Positions 48,915 to 59,574 of a DNA stretch of 64,000 nucleotides are shown here, in pieces. Position 1 is the stretch's first letter; every line of letters begins with the position of its first letter. The notes under the pieces are model-generated. The model was not told where the DNA came from, did not search any database, and saw nothing but the letters and a program-made list of their open reading frames with translations. Both the position numbers and the translations under genes were made by a program. This DNA is from Colius striatus (lineage: Eukaryota; Chordata; Aves; Coliiformes; Coliidae). The stretch lies in contig NC_084790.1 in the NCBI RefSeq assembly GCF_028858725.1, positions 7,366,669-7,430,668 of the forward strand. The letters run 5' to 3'.

Positions 48915-49494
48915 TATGAACTATGTTAAGTGAAAAGTAATCCTTTCATGCAACTTAATCCATCTTCAGGAGAATATGGGGTTCAAACTTTTTTATTTGT
49001 TTGTGTCTGGTCTTATTTTTTTGGTGCATCAACTGCAACTTTGTGTTTAGTTTTACTTGTTCCTGAGCGAAAGTAGGTTATTTTCTGTTGATGTGATTTC
49101 TACCATAAAATTTCTCTTTATTCAAAAGGAAAACCTGGAATTTTCGGTTCTTCCTTGCCAAAGCTTCAGTGCTATTCGCCATGGAGAGTATTTGTCTGTA
49201 TTTCCTCCTTGGCCACACACAGAAATGTATTGGCCATGATGCAAGGGCTTCGTGGCAGAGAATATTACTAGTTAAGTAGCAGCAAAATTTCCTTCTCTCC
49301 CAGATGCTGTAAAGCATTCAGAGACTTAAAATGCCTGTATTCCTCTGATACATCTTGTTGTGCAGTTGAGACCCAAATCCACTTGGATCTTCATGTATGG
49401 TGTCAGTTTATACTTCAAAAATTATGTAGCTTAAGCCATTTTTAATTGCAGCAGTGTATCCTCTTGACTGAGGGCTGCAGTAAACATTCCCATC

Positions 49495-49500
49495 AATAAA
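49495..49500 (+). promoter_or_regulatory. Poly(A) signal AATAAA, proximal
   Basis: AATAAA occurs in catcaataaaagc, 580 bp after the SKIC3 stop. It is followed by a TG-containing stretch (agcttgtgacc) and then a T-rich one, as expected of a used site. Confidence 0.65.
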
Positions 49501-49641
49501 AGCTTGTGACCATCAGGGACAGGATTGTATTTATAAATATGTGTTAGAGGCTGTATTTCTGTCTTGGTAATTCTGCTGCTGGCTGCTTAATTGAATGAAT
49601 CGTGACCAGATGTGATGTCATTTTACCTTTACATACATGAA

Positions 49642-49647
49642 AATAAA
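49642..49647 (+). promoter_or_regulatory. Poly(A) signal AATAAA, distal
   Basis: A second AATAAA, in gaaaataaaaaaat, is followed by gttggtgt (a GT-rich downstream element). It could give a transcript about 150 nt longer. Confidence 0.5.
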
Positions 49648-49724
49648 AAAATATCAAGCAGTGATTCTAATCTGTTGGTGTCACATCTACCAGGGCATGG
49701 CGGCACGCGTGAGAGCTGCGCTTC

Positions 49725-49842
49725 AAAACCCACCCGGACAGGTTTCTGGGTCACCTACTCTAGATGGTCCTGCTCTGGCAGGGGAGTTGGACTAAATGAT
49801 CTTTCAAGGTCCCTTCCAACCCTTGAGAGTCTGTGATTCTCT
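49725..49842 (+). mobile_element. CR1 LINE 3' tail, + orientation
   Basis: The sequence 'aaaacccacccggacagg', 'tggtcctgctctggcagg' and 'aggtcccttccaaccctt' is the CR1 3' end read forward. It lies just past the SKIC3 distal poly(A) signal. Confidence 0.9.
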
Positions 49843-49934
49843 CTCGGGCTGAGCACAGCCTGCAGGTGATGAGCAGTTACACCAGACATTGCTTGTTTTC
49901 TCTATCCCTTGGCTGTCATTCTAACTGCTTATAA

Positions 49935-50385
49935 CAGAATCACAGAGTCTTAGGGGTTGGAAGGGACCTCAAAACATCATCTAGTCCAACCCCTGTGCAA
50001 CAGCAGGACCTCCTAGAGCAGGTCACACAGGAACTCATCTGTGTGGGTTTTCGTTGTCCCCAGAGAAGGAGACTTCACAACCCATCTGGGCAGCCTGTTC
50101 CAGTGCCAAATCACCCTCACAGGGAAGAAGTTTTTCCTTGTATGTCTTTGGAACCTCTTGTGTTCCAGCTGATGCCCCTTGTCCTAACATTGGACATCAC
50201 TGAGAACAGCCTGGTTGCATCCTTCTGACACTCACTCTTTACGTCTTTGTAAACATTAATGGGATCACCCCCCAGTCTCCTCAAAGCTGAAGAGCTGAAG
50301 CTTCCTCAGCCTTTCATCATACAGATGATGTTCCACTCCATCGTCTTTGTGGCTCTGTGCTGAACTCTCTCCAAGCAGCACCCTG
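49935..50385 (-). mobile_element. CR1 LINE 3' fragment, - orientation
   Basis: It starts 'cagaatcacagagtcttagg' and ggttggaagggacct and continues to 'tctctccaagcagcaccc'. It is about 90 bp from the oppositely oriented CR1 at 49725-49842. Confidence 0.9.
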
Positions 50386-50387
50386 TG

Positions 50388-50523
50388 TTGTTCTATTAAA
50401 TTGTCCTTATCTCAACCCACAAAGCTCTGTAGTTTGCCCTTGATTCTCCTCCCCGTCCTGATGAGGTGGGGAAGAGTGAGAAACTGTGGTTTAGTTATTG
50501 TCAGCGGGGTTTAAACCACCACA
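50388..50523 (-). mobile_element. LTR 5' end, - orientation
   Basis: Read on the minus strand it starts tgtggtggtttaaaccccgc, resembling the start of the LTR at 48197, and continues to a 'gataaggacaatttaata' block. It is a truncated LTR abutting the CR1 at 49935-50385. Confidence 0.6.
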
Positions 50524-50760
50524 GTCACCATGAAGATTTTCAAGCTGCTGACAAGAGTCATGATAGGTGTCCATTTCATGATATAAAGTTTCTTAAAATT
50601 ACTATCTGTCCACCAAAGTCTGATGATGGCTGGTGATTCTGTGATACAGAGAAGGGGCACTCCTAGGGCATGCAGTGAGGTGAGACTGTGTTGGACTTGG
50701 ACATGCTTTCAGAACCAGTTGTATCTGGCTTAAAGGAAGCAGGATGCTGAGGTGGGCGTG

Positions 50761-50800
50761 CATGTCTGTGAGCAGCCTTGCATGTCTGTGAGCAGCCTTG
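50761..50800 (+). repeat. Perfect 20-bp tandem duplication
   Basis: The unit catgtctgtgagcagccttg occurs twice head to tail in the intergenic region. Confidence 0.95.
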
Positions 50801-53237
50801 CAGGGGGATCTCTGGAAAGCAGGCAGGCACCCTGCTGTCGCTTTAAAGAGAAAAACTAAGCTCTGCAGGCTGAGGTTTCTGTTCTGTAGAGGTGAGGAGA
50901 AACCTCTCTGAATGGCAAGAATTCCTCCTTGTCTCCCACACTTTTATTCTCCCACCCATCTCAATGCAAAACGCTTTCCTTAAAAAGATTTCTTTTTTGG
51001 TAAATTTATATGGATTGTGGTTCCCTTCACAGCTTGCTGTCACATAATCTTGAACTATCAGTAGTTGCAAATATTTAAAAGGGAACGTTGCAAAAGCCAG
51101 ACTCGTGACTGGCAAGACTTGCAAGAACTTTTTTTAGCTTGCTGCTATTAAAAGCCTGGAGAAGTTCTTGCAGCCCATAGTTCGTATTGCTGGCATATGA
51201 GCTTGATATTTGTGCCTCCTACTCCTTGGTGGGAGAGCTGTCACTGCCAGCCTGACAACAGCAGAGCAAGCGGCTGCCTGCCCTTGCTTGTGTGTGGGGC
51301 AGAGATGCTTCTGCCTGAGTGTTAGCCTATACTTTGCTCAGCATTAAGCTTTCAGTGCTTTCTCACACCTAGGAGCACAGACAAGTAACAACAGGGCAAC
51401 CAGCTCAGTTAACCGTAAACTCTGAATGTTCTGCATAAGAAAAAATACCCAAACAAACAGTAGGATGATTTTTCTGTTCAAAGACCATGAACTTGTACTG
51501 TGATCATTGAGAAACTTATTGAACAAGATAATTATATAGCCTGAAGTTGTATTACGTGCCCTATAGGGGAAAAAAAAACCCCACCAACCAACAACCTGCA
51601 TATTTACCACCTGCTCAAAAGGACATGCTCTGGGAATGTAACTTTAAACTTCTGTAAAATCCAGCAATGTGAGGTAAAAGTCTTAGTCTCTTCATTTCTC
51701 AACAATGTATACCCTCTACAACGTCCACCCTTGTAGATGGTCTGCTGTAACACTGAAAAAACTTGTAAATTCAAGCAGATTGGAGCAGACCTAATTTTTT
51801 ATACTCTTGCAGAGCTCAGCGTTAGAATGCCAAGTGCTGCACCAAGGCATGTGAGCATCTCAAGAGTGGTGAATGGAGGGCTGTTGATGGATACTACTGC
51901 CTGGGAAGTCCTGCCTTCAGCTGTTGTTACTGTAAAGGGGGAAACACAAACATTCCCCAGCTGTAATTTGTTTTGTTGTATCAGCTTATGCTGAAGGCAG
52001 AATGGAATGAGATCTCATGAATTTCAAGGTAGAACTTCTTGCTGCTTCAGGTGAGGAGGGTTTTACGTGCCTCTTACGTTTCCTTTTATACCAATGAGAC
52101 AGTGGCTTCTGAGAGTTTTATTTATTAGGGTCATGCACATTCATATCATTCCCTGTATTTACCAAGAACAACCAGCATCAGATTTCTACTCAGCTTTTGA
52201 GCTTCTCTCAAAATGGTATAATGAAGTACAGTGGGTGGTTGCATTAATTTAGATATTCTTAGAGTCTAACAAAAACACACATATATACGTCTGTCTTCCC
52301 AGTACCTCTGTCTGATACTTTTATATTAAAAAAACCTGTAATTAAAATTCATGGAGAACTGTATTGATGCTGCACAAATACACCTTTACGTGGGAAAATA
52401 CATCCTTAATCCTCCAGCCCAGCTGAATATTATCCCAAGTGTCTAGAATCTAGCCTTCTCTCCCGGTTACTTTCCTTTCCACCAATTTAACAGAACATCT
52501 GACAGTTAAGGCAAGAAAAGGCTGGGAGCTTCTCCTACACTCTTCAGCTCTAGAGCCTGCCACAAACAAAATGCAGAAGGGTCGTCTGCGACTTTGGTAG
52601 CTGTGCTTTGTCTTTTACAAGATGTGATTTCTAGGACTTTTTGCTCACTGGAGAAAGTTCAAGTTTATCAAAGTTTTTGTCTTCAAAGCAACATGATTAT
52701 TGCTGAAGTAGCCTTCCCTACTAACTGCACCAGTTTGGTTTCAGCCGTTGTGCTGTGCTGTGCTTCTAACAGAAGCCAGCTGAAATCCACAGGTTTGAGA
52801 AACCTGCTGTTCTGTAGAGCAAAAAGCTCAAGTGACTTGAGATATGGATTATTGAAGGAGGTTTATCTGAGCCCTGTTGTATTTTCTTCTGTGGGCAATG
52901 GACAGTATTGGGCTTTCTGGAAACAAATGCACTATAGAAATTAATATTTCTATTGCAATTGCATCGTGACCTCGGTTTTTGGACTCCTTGATAAAGAAGT
53001 CATATTAGCTTCTGTTGGGAAATTATACTTGTTTCCTTTGCCCAACTCCCAGAGGTTTTCTCCCTGTTTCCTGGTGGGTTTTCTTGTTTTTTGAAGCAAA
53101 GCAAACCCCACAATATCAGTTACATTTTTGAGTGTTCTCCTGCAAAACACCACTAACTTATTCAGTCAAGTAGAGAAGATGAGAAATAAAACTTCTTAAT
53201 AATGCATCTGCTAGTAATTACCTTGCATTTCATTGTC

Positions 53238-53243
53238 TTTAAT
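53238..53243 (-). promoter_or_regulatory. Possible FAM81B poly(A) signal ATTAAA
   Basis: ATTAAA occurs on the minus strand about 540 bp after the FAM81B stop, and another lies at 53276-53281. No AATAAA is seen on this strand before about 52120. Use of this site is a guess. Confidence 0.3.
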
Positions 53244-53779
53244 TATTAGTTACTTGTAATGATCCTGTAGCTTATTTTAATAGGTCCAAATCGTGGATCA
53301 GTAGATACTCTGATGCCAGTTTTCATAATGCCGCTAGTACATACACTTTGTGTGCAGCTTGAGGAATTTACTAGAGCTGATTTCAATGGTTACACCAATC
53401 TAGAACTGATGTAGCTTATGTCAAGGCTAGGCTAACAACGTGATAATGGTGTACTTGTTTTCTTAAAGTTCTTTAAATGCTATGAATACCTCCGCATGAA
53501 ATCTGCTTGTAAAATTTTAGGACAATCCTTAAAGTTTAACTTTGCTTCTGTGTTGAAGTACTGTCTTGTAAAACTGGTATGGAAATGATGGTGTTACAGA
53601 GTTGTTATTTTTGTGGCTGCACAATATCATAAATGTCAATAACATCATATAGGCACAGGGGGAAACAAAGGTGTGTTTAAAGGCCATTTTTTTAGCTCAA
53701 TACTGCTTCTGACTGGAGAGAGTGCCTGTAAGACTGGACAAGGCCTGCTCTCATTGTTCAGTCTTATGAGAGCTCCCTT

Positions 53780-53886
53780 TCACTGTATATTCTTCATATC
53801 TTTCCGAATTTTCTTTTTTTCAAGTTTCAGCTTTGTGTTCTGTATTTGTTTGAGCAGCTCCAGAGACTCGTAGATGGATTGAAATC
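53780..53886 (-). CDS. FAM81B: FAM81B terminal coding exon with stop
   Basis: The 107-nt exon has acceptor ttcttccag before 53886. It encodes FQSIYESLELLKQIQNTKLK and ends KDMKNIQ followed by TGA at 53782-53780. The human protein continues about ten residues further, so the bird C-terminus is shorter. Confidence 0.87.
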
Positions 53887-56800
53887 CTGGAAGAAGAATA
53901 GAAACAATGAATTAAATAGTGGTTCTGTCCAATATATTAAAAAATTGTTCTTTTTCTTTGCAAAGGTTTATGGCTCACATTTAATACAGAGCACATTAAA
54001 TCCAGCCTATTTCATCATTATATTGAATACCATGAACAATGCTTTAGCAGTTTCAGTTGCAAACTCCGTGCTGCAGGAATCTTCCAATACTTTGGACAAT
54101 ACCAAGCACGATTACAACATAGGTCTAAACTTGACATCAGGTTTGTGGAGTAGTGAAAATATTATGTCTGCCTTTAAAGCCAAGGCAGCATTAGCCTTGA
54201 ACCTACTGTTTTTCCATGGAGCATTGGGAGTTTTGTTTGGTTTGGCTTTTTTAAATCCACAGTTTCCTTACTTTGAATCAAAGACTCTGTGTTCCCAACA
54301 AATACTGACAATGTTGCTCTGCAGGGTGCCTTCAGAGAGAGGTTTGTGCTGTGGGTCTCCCACAGTTGTAACATCTGTAAGTAATAATTGCACTTCACCC
54401 GAGATGGACACTGTTCTGTCATGCACTCTGTGAGAAGGGGAGCTCTGCTTTGCTGGCTGAGTGACTGCATGTCTGTCCATGGGTATAAAAAAAAAAAGAT
54501 GGGTGTGCAGACACACTGGCACCCGATCCACTTTTTTTGACCACTTTGCAGTCAAAATATTGTCAATAAAGACTGGAAAAGTGGAAATGTAAGCTGCTGT
54601 TACCTAGCTGTTTCCAGATTGCAGTGACTTTCGACATGGTAGTTTTTTACATTTGTCCAGTGTGTTACATGGGTGTTAACTTGTTGGCAAGCAAGCAAGC
54701 AGCCAAACAGTGGATTACAATTAATTATCTCCTTTTTTCTTAAAGTACATATTGCAGCATGGCAGCTGATGACATGTTTTTCTTTTTGGAACGGTTAATA
54801 TCAATTAATTTTGTTACTAGTACAGTCTAGATAGCATTCAACCAAATCCCTGCATAGGGCTTAGAATTTTGTACATTCCAGACATCTCTTTGATTTCCAG
54901 GATGCTGAAGCACAAACAGCTGCTGAAACAGTCTAGAGGCTGCCTCTGTGCCCTTCATGCAGCTCCATGTCTCTTCAGTGGCCTCTTTTCCTCCTTTTTT
55001 GGGGGGTCAGCTCCTGCCAGAGAACTGGCGTGGCCAAAGTTTGGTATAAACAGATCTGTTCAGTTGTTAATTTCTGCAGGAAGGAATTTGAGGTGCAAAA
55101 TTCTCTCAGCACCAGAATCCTTTATTGTGAAATTTCTTAGCCACAGCTTTGTTTGAGATGCTGTCCTGTGCTCACTCAGATGGTGTTGCAGCCAGCCGAG
55201 CCTTACCAAGTCAAGCTGCACAAAGACCTTTGCTTATTTAAAGCTTGGTTTGCTACAGCCCTGGAGCAGGGCTCTTAGATGTGTTACAGATGATGGAGGA
55301 ATTGGTGCTGAAGTAAAGAGCTGAGGCCCTTGATCACAGACAGCTTGGAAGATGAGAAACAGAAGCTTGAGTTTCAAGTGAGAACATGTAAGATGTGGAG
55401 CCCTTGTGTAATATTTTCAGCCATCTGTTCCACTTTTTTGGATAACCTGACGTGTCCATGGTGAGTGGAGGGGATTACAGTAGATCAGATTGGAGTGACA
55501 CAGAACAGGTTAATGTGGCTGTTTCCCTCTTCACTCACTTGTGTGTGGTGTCTGTTGAGTAGCGTAACTTATCCAGATGCCTCTTTCTCCATCTACTATT
55601 GGTTGAGAATGGTGAGTAAAGGATGGAAATGATACAAAAACATCAAACACAACCTCAACAGCAGCATCCAAGAAAGGGGAATGACTTGGGCCTCTCCACA
55701 AAAGTTAGGGACCTTGCTGATGGACGAAATAGGTGCTCAAAACCAAATGGAAACCGGGTTGTAAAATTGCTGTGAGTTTAGATTCTTACCTTGAGACTCT
55801 TAGGAAGAGAAAGCTATGTGGCAATGTCATGCTGGCTATTTGCACAGACAAGCAGGCTGACCACCACTGCATACGGGGTTTGGGAGAGAGAAATAATCAT
55901 TTCTGTCTTTACTGGAAAGCATTTTCTGGATCATCATATTACTGTAGCAATGCTGTCTAAGAAGAAGTTGTGTGGAAGCCCATCCTCACCTGATCTGTAT
56001 TCATTTTGGATTTCCTCAAGCTCCTTCCAGATCTGTCTTTCAAATCTGGAGATTCTTGCATGCAGATTTTTTTCATCATTTTTCACCTGGTTCAACTGCT
56101 TTTCATATTTTTGTGGTTTATCCATTTCTTCTAGCTTGAGTGACAGCAGTAGGAGCTTTTCTTCTACTCTTTTTTCTGCTCTTTCCTTTAAATACATAAT
56201 ACAGATTTATCTAAGTGGTGGTTGTCAGGAGGTTGGGGCATCACTTTTCTGTGGTATCAAGTGACAGGACAAGGGCTGATGGAAAGAAGCTGCAACACAA
56301 AAAGTTCCATTTAAACATAAGGAAAATCTTTTTCACTGTTGAGGTGAGGGAGCCGTGGCACAGGCTGCCCAGGGAGGGTGTGCAGTCTCCTCCTCTGGAG
56401 GTTTTCAAAACCCTCCTGGATGCATTCTGTGTGACCTGATCTAGGTGGACCTGCTTCAGCAGGGGGGTTGATCTTTAGAGGTTCCTTCCAAACCCCTACC
56501 GTTCTGTGATAGTAAGACACTTTATGTATGCTCACATTAACCTGCTTCCTGCCAATCATGTGTTTAATTGCTCTTACTTAATCCTACGTGTGCTGGCACT
56601 AAATATAAGCAGTTGAGGTCTGGTACCCCAGAGGATGTGTCAATCCTCTCTTTCCCAGCAAACCTGAGGCTGGGCCAGGACAAAGGTGCTATTTTATTTA
56701 TTTGTTTGTTTAAACCTAGTGATTTGTTGTCACATTTTGCAATGTGAGACTGAGAACTCAAACAACCTGTTTCAGGTTCCTTTCATGCACCCATCTCAAG

Positions 56801-59574
56801 CCCAAGCTTTCGAGCCCAAGCTTTCTGACCCAAGCGGTACAGCACTGTGATGTAAACCCAGCTCAGCTGCTGGCATGAGTAAGGAAGCTGAGCTGCTTAA
56901 GTGAGGGATGGCAAGCAATCCTCTCTCTCCTTCAAGCTCAGTTCAGCTCTTGGAGGCCACTCGCACTCCTCAGAGGAATGGCCAAACCAGAGCTCTGCAG
57001 CTGCCCACCCCTTCCTGGATCTTTAAGGTGCATTGAGGCCTTGGTCAATATGGTGAAAATCCTCTGACCTTCTTTTGTCCTTGCAGCCCAAGGGAGTCCT
57101 GTGGGCTCAAGCCAGTGGCTCTGCCTCCCAAGGAAGGTGTTTGCAAATCTGTTAGAGCTGTTTGAACCCAGACAGAGTTTAGTGTGATGGTGGCACACAC
57201 TGAGTTTACAAATGTTGCCATGCAGTGCAGCTGGCTGATGGAGTGAGGCAGCTCCAGGAATCACCGAGCTCCACACTCCCAAAATGGCTCCATCACCAGC
57301 ACGTAGCTTGCCAGAGCCATTGAGAACCCCCATCCCTGTGCAGGGCCACATGTCCCCCGGCCTGACCAGAGGACACTGATGCCACTGCAGCTGCTGGGAC
57401 CCACAGCTGGCCAGGAACAAATGCTCTCCAAGAGGAGCTGAGGGTCATCTCCAACTGATTTTCTCCAGTGTTCAAGAAGCTGAGGCTTCTTCCAGCTCCC
57501 AGGGGCTGGATTGATGATCCAAGGCCAACTGTATAAGGTTGCTTAAGACCAATGATCAGGTCTTGTGCTTGGGCTACAACAACCACAGGCAGCGCTACAG
57601 GTATGTAAGAGGGGCTGGAAAGCTGCCCAGTGGAACAGGACGTGGAGGAGATTGGTCAACAGCAGCTGAATACGAGCCAGCAGTGTGCCCAGGTGGGCAA
57701 GAAGGCCAAGGGCATCCTGGCTTGTATCAAACAGTGTGGCCAGCAGGACCATGAAAGTGGTTGTCCCCCTGTATTCAGTGCTGATGAGGCTGCATCTCAA
57801 ATGCTGTGTTTAGTGTTGGGCCTCTCACTACAAGAGGGACGCTGAGGACACTCTGGAGCATGTCCAGAGACAGGCACTGGAGCTAGGGAAGGGTCTGGAG
57901 CACAGGTCTGATGCAGGGTGGCTGAAGGTACTGGTGATGTTTAGTCTGGAGGAGGCTGACAGGAGACATGATCGCACTCTACAACTCCCTGGCTGGAGGT
58001 TGTAGTGAAGTGGGGGTCTGTCTCCCAAGTAAGGAATGATAGGACAACATAGGAGGTTCCAAAGAAATACAAGGAAGAATTTATTTCCTGTTAGGTGAGG
58101 GAGCACAGGAAGGGGCTGCCCAGATGGGTTGTGGAGTCTCCTTCTCTGGAGACATTCAAAACCCACCTGGACAAGTTCCTGTGTGACCTGCCCTAGGTGG
58201 TCCTGCTCTGGCAGGGCGGTTGGACTGGATGATCTTTCGAGGTCCCTTCCAACCCTTAGGATTCTGTGATTCTGTGATAAGAGAAAAAGGCCTTAAGTTG
58301 TGCCAGGGGAGGTTTCAATTGGAGATTATGATCTATTCACCCTGTTAGGCTGCCCAGGGCTGTGGTTGAGTCTCAACCCATATTTTAAAATGTGTATTTA
58401 AAGATATTTTAAAACTGTGTAGCTGAGGAACAAGGTTTAGTAATGAGATTGGCAGTGTGGGGTTAGTGCTTGGACTCAATCATCTTAAAGGTCTTTTCCA
58501 ACCAAAGCAATTCGATAATTGTATGACTGAGCTGTGATTGCACTGAGATGATGTCCAGAGGACCACCATGCCTGTTTCCATGGGCATGTAAATGTGCTCT
58601 GCATTCAACCTATTCAAGAGTGTCTTTGAAAGCTTTAACTCCTGTTAATGATGTAAATGCAAAGATCAGGAGTGTGGTAGTTCCAAGTAGCTTCTGAATC
58701 TGGTCTTTGATCAGCAGCTTTTATCCTGACACTAGGACATTATGATCATGTTTTCATGACTTTTGAACTCTAAAGTGGAAGAAACTGCACACAGCAAAGA
58801 AGGAAAAGCTCTAAAAGCTGCAAATGAATTAATTAAAAGGCATCAGTCCCTTGCCAAACAGTAACTGCTGCCATGGAACCGAAACATGCCACATTTAACG
58901 TACCGATCGCAGGTGGGTGAGAGTTTGTCTGCCTTTGAAACCAGGCAGAATTCACGCAGACCATCCCTTCCTCTTCTGAGCCTGTCAGTGAATGGAACTG
59001 AGTGGTGGTTAGCAGTGGCACCAATGACCACTCTGGGAGAGGAAAACACCGTTATTGGGTACATTGGGATGTGAAGTGTTGCCGTAATCAGGCAAGACTT
59101 TATCTCCCAGAGTGCCCACAGTGTTGTGGGATCCCATCCCCGGAAACAAAAATCACTTTGATGAGGCTCAAGTCCTGACTCCGCTGTTGGCCTTGTTTGA
59201 GCGAGGCCTTGAACCTCACAACCTCCAGATATCCCTTCTAAAACAAATTAGTCTATGATTACATGATTTCCCACAACACATTATTCTGCTGGCCATGTCC
59301 CAAGGCACCTGGTTCTCTGTTAGGTCTCGAGTTTTGTGTGAGTGATTTGGTACCTGCTGGGATCACGCTTCTTGCTCCCAGTCCTGGGAGGGCCAGGGGA
59401 CACTCCAGTGCCCGGGGCTGCCATCTGGAAAGTCTTACCAGTCTCTCCTTCACTGAGTTCAGCAGCTGATGCCTGTGCTGGGCTTGGTCATCTTCAGACC
59501 GTGTCAACTGAGCTTCTGTCCACTTCCGATGAGTCTGTATCTGATCCCTGAAGTCACTTACAACACTTGTCAAC
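53780..59574 (-). CDS. FAM81B: FAM81B, C-terminal three exons (partial gene)
   Basis: FAM81B is a coiled-coil protein without an enzymatic domain; it is poorly characterised and family knowledge suggests ciliated or testis tissue. Three minus-strand exons (59574-59439, 56185-55990, 53886-53780) join in frame to about 145 residues. Their order matches the human C-terminus: RKWTEAQL against KKWTENQF, VEEKLLLLSLKLEEM against MEEKLLQLSSKVENF, RQIWKELEEIQNEYRSG against KQIWGELETMQNEYQSG, and QIQNTKLKLEK against QIQKTKMDLEK. It is helical and rich in E, K, Q and L throughout. Position and convergent orientation to SKIC3 also agree with human chromosome 5. Upstream exons lie beyond the right edge, apart from one possible microexon. 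Confidence 0.9.
53887..55989 (-). other. Last intron of FAM81B
   Basis: About 2.1 kb of unique sequence. A 195-codon open frame on the opposite strand (53846-54433) reaches into it but has no family match. No repeats are recognised. Confidence 0.6.
55990..56185 (-). CDS. FAM81B: FAM81B exon (penultimate)
   Basis: The 196-nt exon has 65 codons plus one base, from ERAEKRVEEKLLLL to EIQNEYRS-G, with donor gtgagg. It is coiled coil and strongly similar to human. The acceptor (gtatttaaag) has a poor pyrimidine tract, and a CR1 element begins about 28 bp upstream of the exon. Confidence 0.9.
56213..56515 (+). mobile_element. CR1 LINE 3' fragment, + orientation
   Basis: The sequence 'gtggttgtcaggaggttggg', 'ccatttaaacataagg' and 'cacaggctgcccaggg' ends at accgttctgtgatagta. 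For FAM81B (minus strand) it lies immediately upstream of the penultimate exon. Confidence 0.92.
56516..57524. other. FAM81B intron, GC-richer stretch
   Basis: Unique sequence between two CR1 copies. The part from about 56930 is clearly GC-richer than the rest of the window and has many CAG/CTG words. No exon of FAM81B fits here. Confidence 0.4.
57525..58278 (+). mobile_element. CR1 LINE fragment, + orientation, about 750 bp
   Basis: It runs from the ORF2 end ('ggtcttgtgcttgggc', 'gtgcccaggtgggcaag') to the complete tail 'aggattctgtgattctgtga'. Several frames are open in part but none is intact. Confidence 0.9.
58285..58530 (+). mobile_element. Older CR1 3' fragment, + orientation
   Basis: The sequence 'ggccttaagttgtgccaggg', 'ggactcaatcatcttaaagg' and 'caattcgataattgtatgac' is a diverged CR1 3' end of another subfamily. 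It directly follows the younger CR1. Confidence 0.75.
58531..59438. other. FAM81B intron, right part
   Basis: Unique sequence between the older CR1 and the exon at 59439. A short stretch around 59170-59240 looks like an old degraded SINE, but I cannot support a family. Confidence 0.4.
59439..59574 (-). CDS. FAM81B: FAM81B exon (antepenultimate)
   Basis: The 136-nt exon has acceptor gattttag before 59574 and donor gtaaga from 59438. The first base completes a codon, then 45 codons follow, from LTSVVSDFRDQIQTHRKW to NSVKERL. It is coiled coil and aligns with human LSSNLYEEVENNKKW onward. Confidence 0.88.

Larger units (their letters stand above)
48915..49665 (+). other. SKIC3: SKIC3 3' UTR (extent inferred)
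   Basis: Sequence after the stop has no repeats and no coding similarity. It runs through two AATAAA signals. The end is either about 49520 or about 49665, depending on which signal is used. Confidence 0.7.
50524..53779. other. Intergenic region between convergent SKIC3 and FAM81B
   Basis: About 3.2 kb, mostly unique, probably including the FAM81B 3' UTR at its right end. The part 53190-53620 is AT-rich with TAATTA-type motifs. No gene is recognised. Confidence 0.5.

Noticed and set aside
54174..54555. Minus-strand frames of 95-98 codons in the last FAM81B intron
   Set aside because: No splice sites, no coiled coil and no match to FAM81B; shadows of the + strand open frame.
57543..57845. 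Open frames on both strands
   Set aside because: They are the body of the CR1 at 57525-58278.
59160..59250. Possible ancient SINE (MIR-like)
   Set aside because: Only a vague resemblance to a core-SINE; not enough to support a call without a repeat search.
59259..59438. Continuation of the FAM81B exon past the donor
   Set aside because: The frame stays open, but similarity stops at KERL, a perfect GTAAGA donor follows, and the next exon resumes in phase at 56185.
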